Positions 20,701 to 29,408 of a stretch of DNA of 43,291 nucleotides are shown in pieces. The stretch is from Parachlorella kessleri (Eukaryota > Chlorophyta > Trebouxiophyceae > Chlorellales > Chlorellaceae). Position 1 is the stretch's first letter; every line of letters begins with the position of its first letter. The position numbers and the translations under genes are program-made. The notes below the pieces were generated by a model, which was not told where the DNA came from, did no database searches, and saw only the letters and a program-made list of their open reading frames with translations. Where the stretch lies: assembly GCA_001598975.1 (NCBI GenBank), contig BBXU01001493.1, positions 1-43,291 of the forward strand, in the 5' to 3' direction.

Positions 20701-22411
20701 GCAATGGTGTGTGAAGCATTGTCTTGCCGGGCCCGTCAGGTTGTACAACAGCTGCTGGCATCCAGCCCCCCACCAAGGCACACTGTCACCTAACACAACC
20801 CTTCTTGGAGTGCATAAGGACTACAGTGGGATCCTGTCCAGAAGCCTACGAGACGCCCCCCAAAAAAGATTTTCACCCTTCTGGGGTGCTGACTGGGCCC
20901 AGGGGAAGCAGGTCAGCAGGCTACAGGTCGACACAAATCAAACATAGAGTAGAAGCTTCATGTGACGCCTCACCTACCTAGAGCTGCCTTGTGATCGGTC
21001 CCGATGGATGTGATGACAGCAACCCTCAGGGTGTCAGCATCAATCACGTTGGTGGCATCCCTGGCGCCCCCCAGGCCCACCTCCACCACAGCAAGGCCCA
21101 GCTGCACCAAGCACAAGATGCTGGGGTTGGGAGTGCCCAAACGGGGACAGGACCTTGCCCAACAAGCAGGCCCGCCAGTCAGCGAAAGGGTTGTCTGCAA
21201 GGCTGCCCGGATGATCAACGTGGTGGGGCTCCTGATTGATCTCTGGGTTGCTGCGATCTCCTCCTGCATTTCCCAACTCTATGTTCCGTCCAACAAGCGT
21301 TGCACAGCAGTACCCACCTCCTCTTCCTGGAAGTGCTTGTAGGCAAGCGCCGTGACCACCTCAAAATGGGTGAGCGCCCCGCCTTCCTCGCTTTGCGCTG
21401 CCTCGATCCTGTGCCGGTGCCGGTTGATGAGGTCCTCCAGAGCAGGTGTGGCTATGGGGAGGCCATTCACAGCTATGCGCTCATTGAAGGCCGCTACATG
21501 AGGGCTGCAGCAAGAAAGGGGTGGGATCTCATACTTGAGTGACGTAAGACTCCTGCTGTGCAGCTGTGGGGTGCAGGCAATCAGGCAGCAGCTGCCATCA
21601 CGGTAGTGGCTGGGTTGCAAGAGTCAGCACAGGCACAACACCTGCCCTGGAGCGGTTACTCGAGCCAGGTTCCAAGAAGTCAACCACCTTGCTCCGCATG
21701 TGGCCTAAGAACGACTGGTGCTGCTGCCTTCCAGGGGCATGTCTAGAAGCCCCTTTACCATTCCCCGCCACTCGCCTGGTGTAGCTGCCCACGTTGTAGC
21801 CAGCCTCAAACAAGATGCTGGCAATGAGGGCAGTGGTGGAACCCTTGCCCTTGGTGCCCGCCACGTGGACAGCTGCCCACTGCTTGTGAGGGTCCCCCAG
21901 CCTTGCAAGCAACCGGCGCATGCGACCCTGCTTGCAGAACACACACACCGCCATGACACAGGCGGGACAGCTGTAATTGCCTGGGGTGCTTGCCGGGGTC
22001 TGTCTGTAGGGCTTGATGCAGAAGAGTGTGTAGGCCGTGTGACACCCTTGCGACACGCCTTGGTCCCTTCAGTGCTCAGGAGCGTCCAGTACTCAGGAGG
22101 TATGAAATCGGCAAGACACCCCACATACTGCTAGTGGGTAGACCAACGGACACAGCGGGCGCCTATCTAGTCACTAACTGTCTGCAAAGTCGTAGCCTGC
22201 TCAGAGTCGGTTACCAAGTGCAAGTTGCGCTGCTCACCAGGTCAAAGCCTTCATCTGTATCCATGCCAGCATGCTTGGGCACTCCTTGCTTCTCGTAGTT
22301 GACAAACCCTGACAACCACTCCAAGCCCGAGGCGCCAGGCAGGGCTGACATGGCCCGTGCGGCAGGTATTCCCCACTGCAGCGGCCGGAGGTGTTTCAGT
22401 ATTTGCTGCAT
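17751..22411 (-). CDS. DHFS: Dihydrofolate synthase (FolC / folylpolyglutamate synthase family)
   Basis: Joins glutamate to dihydropteroate (and possibly further glutamates to folates) using ATP; in plants this step is mitochondrial. ATG at 22411 gives a basic N-terminus, possibly a transit peptide, then [18 protein letters not shown]. Exon 21927-21776 carries the P-loop GTKGKGS. The next exon, from 21504, completes YTSPH and continues AAFNERI. Later come [38 protein letters not shown] (the lysine is the usual carbamylated residue), [47 protein letters not shown] and the C-terminus [20 protein letters not shown] with the stop at 17751-17753. The intron after 21776 has a GC donor, the only reading that restores YTSPH. 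A Gly/Ser-rich insertion lies near 19140-19225. The start of the gene faces F-box copy 1 across about 430 bases. Confidence 0.9.
20035..20100 (-). repeat. Possible exon-duplicate remnant in dihydrofolate synthase
   Basis: The minus strand reads [14 protein letters not shown] here and [13 protein letters not shown] about 150 bases further along (19945-19890). The bases are also similar. It could be an alternative or decayed duplicate of the exon start, or part of a genuine exon; this is not resolved. Confidence 0.35.
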
Positions 22412-22559
22412 GTGCGACTTATAACCACAAGAGCACGTGCAAGAAGAAGTGATCCGTCATGACGAGGTGCCCAGCCAATCCGTCCCAGGCCGCCGTTGAA
22501 TCCGTAGCACTCCTGCTGTAGGCTCCGATCATGGCTCAGATCCTGGTGTTCCTAAAGTG

Positions 22560-22592
22560 TTGGGCGGGAACCCCCTTGGACGACCTCCCTTG
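22560..22592 (+). promoter_or_regulatory. Array box A, copy 1
   Basis: TTGGGCGGGAA, a short spacer, then CCTTGGACGACCTCCC, 278 bases before the copy 1 ATG. It is nearly identical at 24999 (copy 2) and 29149 (copy 4), with the spacing to the ATG held within about 25 bases. Confidence 0.6.
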
Positions 22593-22721
22593 CAAGGTCT
22601 TGGGTTTTGAGGGTTCTGGGAGCCTACGGCTGAGCCGCAAAGTCCCGTACTGCACACAACTTTGCTTGTGTTCGTGGATAGAATGCAAACAGTGTGTAGT
22701 GAAAGTGTGTAGGACATTTGT

Positions 22722-22743
22722 CATCTTTAGTTAAGCGTTTCAA
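22722..22743 (+). promoter_or_regulatory. Array box B, copy 1
   Basis: Matches the array consensus CATCnTTAnnTAAGCGTT, 116 bases before the ATG. It could be a promoter element or a conserved leader segment. Confidence 0.6.
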
Positions 22744-22837
22744 GAGAGAGATCTTAGAGCGCGAAGCGGATAGATGATGCGGCCAGCCCAAAGAACCTCG
22801 TCTCATAACCTTGTCAAGAAACTAAACCACTGCTTAG

Positions 22838-24387
22838 ATGATGAGCAGAGCGTCGCTGCTGTCCCTTGATGATGCCGTCATTGACAGAGTGCTCAGAAAG
22901 CTGGTTAGAAGTTGTGGTGTGACTAGAACAGTAGCGCGCCTCTGCTTGATCAACAAACGGTTTGCAGCTCTCGTGAGGCAACCGCTTGCTGCATGGAAGG
23001 CGGTCCTGGTTAGCCGAGCTTCCCCAGTGGCGGCAGCCTACTTGGCTCGGTGGCTGGCCCGCGTCGCCCCAGCAGTGGAGGAGCTCACACTTCGCATACG
23101 CGGAGCCGCACCATGCATTGCCTGCCTGGCTTGCGCCGAAGCCCTTAAGGTGAGTTGGTGGTTGCGAACGTTGGAGTCTTAAGCATTGGTATGGCCATGC
23201 ACCGTGCTAGCCCGCTCTGTGTAGGCATCGCCTGTTGTTCTAGGTCTAGGGTAGACCAGGGGTAGGGTAGGACAGTCCGCGGGCCGCAGCTGAGGGCAGC
23301 AGAGCTGGCGCTGGTGGCCCACTTCACCTCCCTGACGGTCCTTAGATGTGACTGCAACCTGTCAGATGGTGTGGAAGCACTCGGCAGCCTGGCCAGCCTA
23401 ATGCAGCTACAGAAGCTGAGCATAACAGCACACACGCCCCCACCAGGAGCACAGCTGCCTCCCAGTCTGTCAGCACTGTCAGCCTTGCAGTCTCTGAACC
23501 TCACTACTCCTTGGGGGAGGTTTGATGAGCCACACCTATACCTGAAGTTGCCCTGGGAATGGTGCTTGACAGCAACGCAGGTCACCAGCATGCACCTAGA
23601 TGCTGTAGACCTGCCACTGCTGTTAGCGCCCAACCATGGGAGGGGTATCCGTGTTGCCACCAGCAGCGGCAGCGGCAGTGGCAGCAGCATCTTCCCAGCC
23701 TTGCGGCGCTTGGGGCTGCGGTCAGCTCGCGACCGCATTGCAGGAACCGCCCTCGGCTGCTGCCTGGCCGTGGAACACCTAACAGTTGAACTGAGTCACA
23801 TGGGCACGGCGGAGTGGGCTCTGATTTCTCAGCTGTCACAGCTGCAGACTCTTGCGATCCACAGCTGCTACGGCGACACAGACGCGGACGTGGACGAAGA
23901 TGGCGAGGCGCTGCCGCTGCCTCAGTCGCTCAGTTCCCTCACCTCCCTCACCAACCTGGACATCCAGCACAGCGAATTTCACCGTGCTATGGCCCAGCTG
24001 CCCGCAGTACGGAAATTGCGGCTGTGGGATCCAAGTGATAAGTCCCATGCAGCTGCCGGCTGGCCCCTGCCGGAGGGGCCCTGGCTACGCAATCTGGAGA
24101 CGCTCGACATTATGCATGGTCAGATTGGCAGCATTGAGGCAGCGCTGCGGCAGGCCACCCGGCTCCACACCTTGTCTGTAGAAAACTGTTACTGGCTTCG
24201 CCTACAGCGGCACGAGCTGCAGCTGTTCTTGCAGCTGCCGCTCAGGAGACTCACGCTGAGCAAACACCCTGAATGGGATGAGAGGGATGACTTGCCTGAG
24301 CCGCTGTGGGATGAGGACACGCTGTGGGTGGTTGAGAAGCTGCGAAAAGCATTGAAGCCTGGCGTTCTATGCAACAGCTATATCTGA
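22838..24387 (+). CDS. F-box-like / LRR protein, array copy 1
   Basis: Two exons, about 469 residues. Exon 1 (22838-23149) encodes LSLDDAVIDRVLRKLV and later LINKRFAALVRQPLAAWKAVLV, which fits an F-box-like fold weakly, so a Skp1-binding ubiquitin-ligase adaptor role is a hypothesis. Exon 2 encodes degenerate LRRs (FTSLTVLRCD, SLMQLQKLSIT, LSALQSLNLTT) and ends at 24387. The other copies splice to an exon 2 beginning VLD-x-HGP. Here that part is altered: the exon 1 phase (0) is met only by the CAG at 23287-23289, so exon 2 should begin LRAAELALV at 23290, several codons shorter. It is divergent from dihydrofolate synthase. Confidence 0.75.
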
Positions 24388-24998
24388 TTGAAACACAGTC
24401 CATTTGTGGATATTACCCTTTCCTATACAACAACCGTTCTCTGTGCAAGAATCTTCCTTGGCCTGGAATCGTGGGAATCTTGGCAGCATGGTCAGTGGTG
24501 GTTTACTGTGAGAATGGAATAGACCCTCCTCTATACTTGTAGGTTAGGATTATGGGACACCCATACACTCCCCTTGCGGCGAGGTGGTGCAGGTGGGCTG
24601 CAAGTGCAAGAATTGTCGAATAGTGCTGATGACATCGTGTTAGTGAGTAGGTAGACGACTAAACGGATGCTGTGGTGCGTGTTGGTGAATAACCAGAAAA
24701 AAATGTACTAGTCAGTGTCGTAGGCCTTGAAGAGTTTGGAAGTTCCACTCTGTACCCAACGCCATTCAAACCCACCATATGACGGTTTAAATGGACACAA
24801 CACATGTTCACGCTCATCATAATGGGTTTTTCCGGTTAGCCCATCTAGGCATCCCAGCAACAGTGCTCAGGGCTGCTGCAGGAAGTGATCCGCACTCCAC
24901 ATTTAGAGGTTCCCAGCCGCTCTCGTCTCAAGCCGTAGGTCTGTTCCTGTTGTAAGCTATGCATCTCAGATGTCGGTGCTTTCCCAAGCCGATACAGA

Positions 24999-25027
24999 TT
25001 GGGCGGGAATGACCTTGGACGACCCCC
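24999..25027 (+). promoter_or_regulatory. Array box A, copy 2
   Basis: TTGGGCGGGAATGACCTTGG then ACGACCCCCC, 254 bases before the copy 2 ATG. Same pattern as copies 1 and 4. Confidence 0.6.
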
Positions 25028-25137
25028 CTTGGGGATTACGGCTCACTGGCAGCCGTGAACGTTTCTCAAGTGACAGTTGGTCCTCGCTCATGTTTTATAT
25101 TGTGCAGGCGGCGTCCGGGTGTAATGTCATGACATGT

Positions 25138-25159
25138 CATCGTTAGCTAAGCGTTCAAA
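25138..25159 (+). promoter_or_regulatory. Array box B, copy 2
   Basis: CATCGTTAGCTAAGCGTTCA, 115 bases before the ATG. Confidence 0.6.
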
Positions 25160-25252
25160 AGGGAAGGAGCGTGAGGTGAGATATGCAATATATTGGCCGG
25201 CTCAAAGGTCCCCTCTTCCATAACCCTCCGAGAAATTATAAACTGCTCAACT

Positions 25253-26624
25253 ATGACCAGAGCATCGCTGATGTCCCTTGATGACGGCGTCACTGACATA
25301 GTGTTCAGCAAGCTGATTAGGATTTACGGTGTGGAGAGAACAGTAGCGAGCACCTGCCTGATCAGCAAACGGTTTGCAGCGCTCGTCAGGCAACCGCTTG
25401 CTGCATGGGAGACGGTAATGGTGAGGAGAGTGTCAGCAAGGGGGGCGGCCTGCCTAGCTAGGTGGCTGGCCTGTGTCGCTCCAGCAGTAGAGAAGCTCAC
25501 ACTTCATACAAGTGGGGCCGCGCCGTGCATTGCCTGCCTCGCTTGTGCAAGAGACTTGAAGGTGAGTAGGTAGGGCCGCCTGTCTGATGACAACAATGTG
25601 GCTGTGCACCGTGGTAACACGTTCTGTTCCAGCGCCGAGGTTTACCCCCAGTGCTGCAAAATGGCTCACCCAACTCAGATATACATACTGGACGGGCTCC
25701 CTGCTGCAGGTGCTAGATATCCACGGGCCGCACTTGATGGCAGCAGAGCTGGCATTGGTGGGCTATTTCACTTCCCTGACAGTCCTGAGATGTGATTGCA
25801 ACCTGTCCGACGGTGTGGAGGCACTTGGCAGCCTGTCCAGCCTGAAGCAGCTGCAACAACTGAGCATAACAGCTCACAAGCCCCCAGCAGGAGCACAGCT
25901 GCCCCCCAGCCTGTCAGCACTATCAGCCTTGCAGTCTCTGAGCCTCACTACTGCTTGGGGGAGCTTTGGTGAGCCACGCCTGCACCTGAGCTTGCCCTGG
26001 CCGTGGTGCTTGGCAGCAACCCAGGTCACCAGCATGCAACTGGACGCTGTGGACCTGCCACTACTTCGGGAGCACAGCCATTGGAGGGGTATCCAACGGG
26101 CCACCAGCAGCATCAGTGGCAGCAGCAGCAGCATCTTCCCAGCCTTGCAGTACTTGGAGCTGGGGTCAGCTTACGACCGCATTGATACTACGGCCCTGGG
26201 CTGTTGCCAGGCCTTGGAGGAGCTGAGGATCGAGCTGAGTCAAACAGGCACGGCAGTGTGGGCTCTGATTTCTCAGCTGTCACAGCTGCAGACGCTTGAG
26301 TTGCAGCACTGCCGCGTCGAAGCAGAAGCGGACGAGGATGAAGATGGTGAGCCGCTGCCGCTGCCTCAGTCGCTCAGCTCCCTCACCTCCCTCACCAAAC
26401 TCGACATCCAGGAGAGCAACTTCCATAAGGCCATGGCGCAGCTGCCAGCGGTACGCGAGTTGCGGCTGTGGGATATTTTTCAGGAGTTCCAGGCAGTTGC
26501 CGGCTGGCCCCTGCCGGAGGGGCCCTGGCTACGCAATCTGGAGACCCTGGACGTTGTTTATAGTGGCATTGGCAGCATAGAGGCAGTACGCATAGGGATG
26601 TTTGCTCATCACGAACTTCCTTAG
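25253..26624 (+). pseudogene. F-box-like / LRR gene, array copy 2, C-terminus scrambled by inversion
   Basis: Exon 1 is 25253-25561 (ATG, MTRASLMSLDDGV), joined at phase 0 to exon 2 from 25710. The protein follows copies 3 and 4 as far as SGIGSIEAV, then diverges to RIGMFAHHELP and stops at 26624, giving about 407 residues instead of ~470. The missing segment lies just downstream in reverse orientation (26597-26706), and the final ~30 codons (the PEPLWDE region) are gone. It may still be expressed as a truncated protein; pseudogene is the cautious label. Upstream boxes A and B are intact. Confidence 0.75.
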
Positions 26625-26712
26625 CGGCAGACGCAACAACATCTGGAGCTGCAGCCGCCGCAGTCGAAGCCAGAAACAGTTCTGCAAAGACAGGGTGTGG
26701 AGTTGAGCCGGC
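26590..26712 (-). repeat. Inverted C-terminal segment of array copy 2
   Basis: The minus strand reads LHTLSLQNCFWLRLRRLQL and then LLRLPLRKFVMSKHP. It is collinear with copy 3 (LHTLSFQNCYWMRLRR...LLRLPLREFVLSK) and copy 4, which have it on the plus strand. The left breakpoint is right after GAGGCAGT near 26588; the right one is near 26710. Confidence 0.85.
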
Positions 26713-26794
26713 ACTAGCAGTTCCCTATCCTATACCCCTGCTGGAAATCCTGGACCTTGCCTTCCGCCCTTTTTGGCATCGCCCGTGACAGTGG

Positions 26795-27055
26795 GATGTC
26801 TCAAAGCTAGGCTGCAGTAGAGGTGCCAGTCCCCCTTGCAATGTCAGCTTATGCTGTCCAGTGTCGGATGCTACCAGGTGGATTACACCTTCCACTTTCC
26901 TTTGCACCCATGACTTTGAGATAGTTGCAACATGTTGCCTCAAGGCATATTCAGGCATATCAATTGAGGCATAAGCTGACAGCCTAATTTGTCAAAGCTG
27001 TCTAACCACATCTAAGATCCTGTTGCGTTGAAACTAGTATGGGATGCCGGATGCA
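26795..27055. repeat. Duplicated non-coding 3' block, after copy 2
   Basis: Similar to 31445-31665 after copy 4, sharing AGGCTGCAGTAGAG, CAGCTT, GCACCCAT, GAGATAGTTGC and GCTGACAGCCTAAT in the same order. It separates copy 2 from copy 3 and takes the place of box A upstream of copy 3. Confidence 0.75.
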
Positions 27056-27069
27056 GGCTGTTCAAGTGT

Positions 27070-27091
27070 CATCCTTAGGTAAGCGTTTCAA
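27070..27091 (+). promoter_or_regulatory. Array box B, copy 3
   Basis: CATCCTTAGGTAAGCGTTTC, 121 bases before the ATG at 27191. No box A is present upstream of this copy. Confidence 0.6.
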
Positions 27092-27190
27092 TTGAGGAGA
27101 CGCTAGAGATAAGATATTGGCCGGCTCAGCCCCTCTTCCATACTGGCGAAGAAACCCAAACACTTCCCTACCTTGAATAGAGCGTCGCTC

Positions 27191-28783
27191 ATGTCCCTTG
27201 ACGACGCCGTCATTGACAGAGTTCTCAGCAAGCTGGTTAGGACTTATGGTGTGGCGAGAACTGTAGCGTGCATCTGCTTCATCAACAAACGGTTTGCAAC
27301 GCTCGTCAGGCAACCGCTGGCTGCATGGAAGGCGATAGTGGTGAGGAGAGCGTCAGCAAGGGGAGCTGCCTACCTAGCTCGGTGGCTAGCCTGTGTCGCC
27401 CCAGCGGTAGAGAAGCTCACGCTTGATATAGATATATGTGGGGCTGTACCATATACCGCCTGCCTGGCTGGCGCAAGAGCCCTGAAGGTGAGTAGGTGGG
27501 GCCGACCGTTCAGTAGTAACTTTATAACCATGCTGTAGCCGTGCACTGGTAGCCCTCTGTCTTCGAGCGCCGCTCCTCACCTTCAAGGGTTATCCCCACT
27601 GGCCAAAATCCCCACTAGTCATTCAATGTGCTCAGCTATATAGCGCTCGATGGGGCTCCTGCTGCAGGTGCTAGATATCCGCGGGCCGCACTTGATGGCA
27701 GCAGAGCTGGCATTGGTGAGCTATTTCACCTCCCTGACAGTCCTGAGGTGTGACTGCAACCTGGCAGACGGTGTGAAGCCGCTTGGCAGCCTGGTCAGCC
27801 TGAAGCAGCTGCAGCAACTGAGCATAACAGCCCACAAGCCCCCGGCAGGAGCGCAGCTGCCCCCCAGGCTGTCAGCACTGTCAGCCTTGCAGTCTCTGAG
27901 CCTCACTACTGTTCAGGGGAGGTTTGATGAGCCACGCAAGTACCTGAGCTTGCCCTGGGAATGGTGCTTGACAGCAAACCAGGTCACTAGTATGCAGCTG
28001 GACGCTGTGGACCTGCCACTACTTCAGGAGCACAGCCATGGGAGGGGTATCAGTGGGGCCACCAGCAGCATCAGTAGCAGCAGCAGCATCTTCCCAGCCT
28101 TGCGGAACTTGGAGCTGAGGTCAGCTGGTGACCGCATTGCTGCAACGGCCCTGGGCTGCTGCCAGACCTTGGAACACTTGAAGATCGAGCTAAGTCAAAC
28201 AGGCACGGCAGTGTGGGCTTTGATTGCTCAGCTGTCACAGCTGCAGGCGCTTGCCATTCACAACTGCAGCGTCGAGCCAGAAGCGGACGCAGACAATGAT
28301 GGTGAGCTCCTGCCGCTGCCTCAGTCGCTCAGCTCCCTCACCTCCCTCACCAAACTCGACATCCAGGAGAGCAGCTTCCACCCTGCAATGGCGCAGCTGC
28401 CAGCGGTACAAGAATTCCGGCTGTGGGATATATTCCGGGAGTTCCAGGCAGTCGCCGGCTGGGGGCTGCCAGAGGGGCCCTGGCTACGCAATCTGGAGAC
28501 CCTGGATGTTGTTTATAGTGGCATTGGCGATATCGAGGCAGTGCTGCGGCAGGCCACCCGGCTCCACACCCTGTCGTTCCAGAACTGTTACTGGATGCGG
28601 TTGCGACGGCCGCAGCTCCACATGTTGTTGCGCCTGCCTCTTAGGGAGTTTGTGTTGAGCAAACGCCCCGAAAGTGATGAGATAGACTTGCCTGAGCCGC
28701 TGTGGGATGAGGAGACACTGTGGGTGGTTGAGAAGCTGAGCAAGGCATTGAAGCCTGGGGTCATACGCAATGGCTTTCTCTGA
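27191..28783 (+). CDS. F-box-like / LRR protein, array copy 3
   Basis: About 470 residues from the ATG at 27191 (MSLDDAVIDRVLSKL). The codon aligned with the ATG of the other copies (27173) is TTG, so either the start has moved six codons downstream or a non-AUG start is used. Exon 1 ends 27487 (GARALK, phase 0); exon 2 runs 27668-28783 and begins VLDIRGPHLMAAELALV. LRR-like repeats fill exon 2. The intact C-terminus has LPEPLWDEETLWVVEKLSKA and serves as the reference for what copy 2 has lost. Function unknown beyond an F-box-like/LRR prediction. Confidence 0.75.
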
Positions 28784-29148
28784 GTTTAGCAACCGTCTCA
28801 ATGTGGGACAGCTACCCTTCCTCTATGCACTTACCGTCCCCTTTACAACTATCCTCCTTGGCCCCACTGGGGAACTCATGAGTTCTAATTTGCCAAAATT
28901 GCAGCATGGTCAGGTGGTTGTTCGCTGTCAATCTAGACTAGACTCTTCCTCTCTACCAATAGGTTTTAGGAACTTGTGACACCCATACAGTCCACACGCC
29001 CAATGGTAGCGCTTTGATGTGTCCAGGTGGGCAGAAATGCGTGCGAGAAGTGATCCCTTCTTTTCCCGTGACAAGTGTGCCCAGCCGCTCTCGTCTCCAG
29101 CCTTTGGGTCTGTTACTGTTGGATATGCATGTCAGTGCTTCCAAGATG

Positions 29149-29178
29149 TTGGGCGGGAATACCCTTAGACGACCTCCC
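29149..29178 (+). promoter_or_regulatory. Array box A, copy 4
   Basis: TTGGGCGGGAATACCCTTAG then ACGACCTCCC, about 260 bases before the copy 4 ATG. Confidence 0.6.
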
Positions 29179-29293
29179 ATACGAGAACATGGCTCACTGG
29201 CAGCCGCTCACGTTGCTTATTTGACAGTTTTGTCCTCCCTCATGTTTGGGTTTGCTGCAGCCTGCATCCTGGATGTACAACCTGATGTAGTGT

Positions 29294-29315
29294 CATCGTT
29301 ACCTAAGCGTTTAAA
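29294..29315 (+). promoter_or_regulatory. Array box B, copy 4
   Basis: CATCGTTACCTAAGCGTTTA, 115 bases before the ATG. Confidence 0.6.
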
Positions 29316-29408
29316 GGGGAGACGCTTGAGATCGATGAGATAAGATACTGGCAGGCGCATAGGAGCCCTCTTCCTTAATTGAAAAACAAATTGAAACAGG
29401 TACTAACC

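Larger units (their letters stand above)
22412..22837. promoter_or_regulatory. Divergent promoter region of dihydrofolate synthase and F-box copy 1
   Basis: A 426-base gap between two start codons on opposite strands. It holds the two boxes conserved across the F-box array: TTGGGCGGGAA with CCTTGGACGACCTCCC (22560-22592), and CATCTTTAGTTAAGCGTTTC (22722-22741). Confidence 0.55.
24388..25252. other. Spacer between array copies 1 and 2
   Basis: No gene seen. It holds the copy 1 3' flank (GCAGCATGGTCAG, GACACCCATACA, shared with copy 3's flank) and then the copy 2 upstream region with box A at 24999 and box B at 25138. An extra conserved block, CCGCTCTCGTCTC, at about 24915 recurs at about 29089 before copy 4. 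Confidence 0.6.
28784..29408. other. Spacer between array copies 3 and 4
   Basis: Copy 3's 3' flank followed by the copy 4 upstream region, with box A at 29149 and box B at 29294. No gene seen. Confidence 0.6.

Noticed and set aside
27650..28783. Exon 2 of array copy 3 as a free-standing gene
   Set aside because: The frame opens across an intron acceptor (GCTGCAG/GTGCTAG) conserved in the other copies, and exon 1 with a phase 0 donor lies just upstream.
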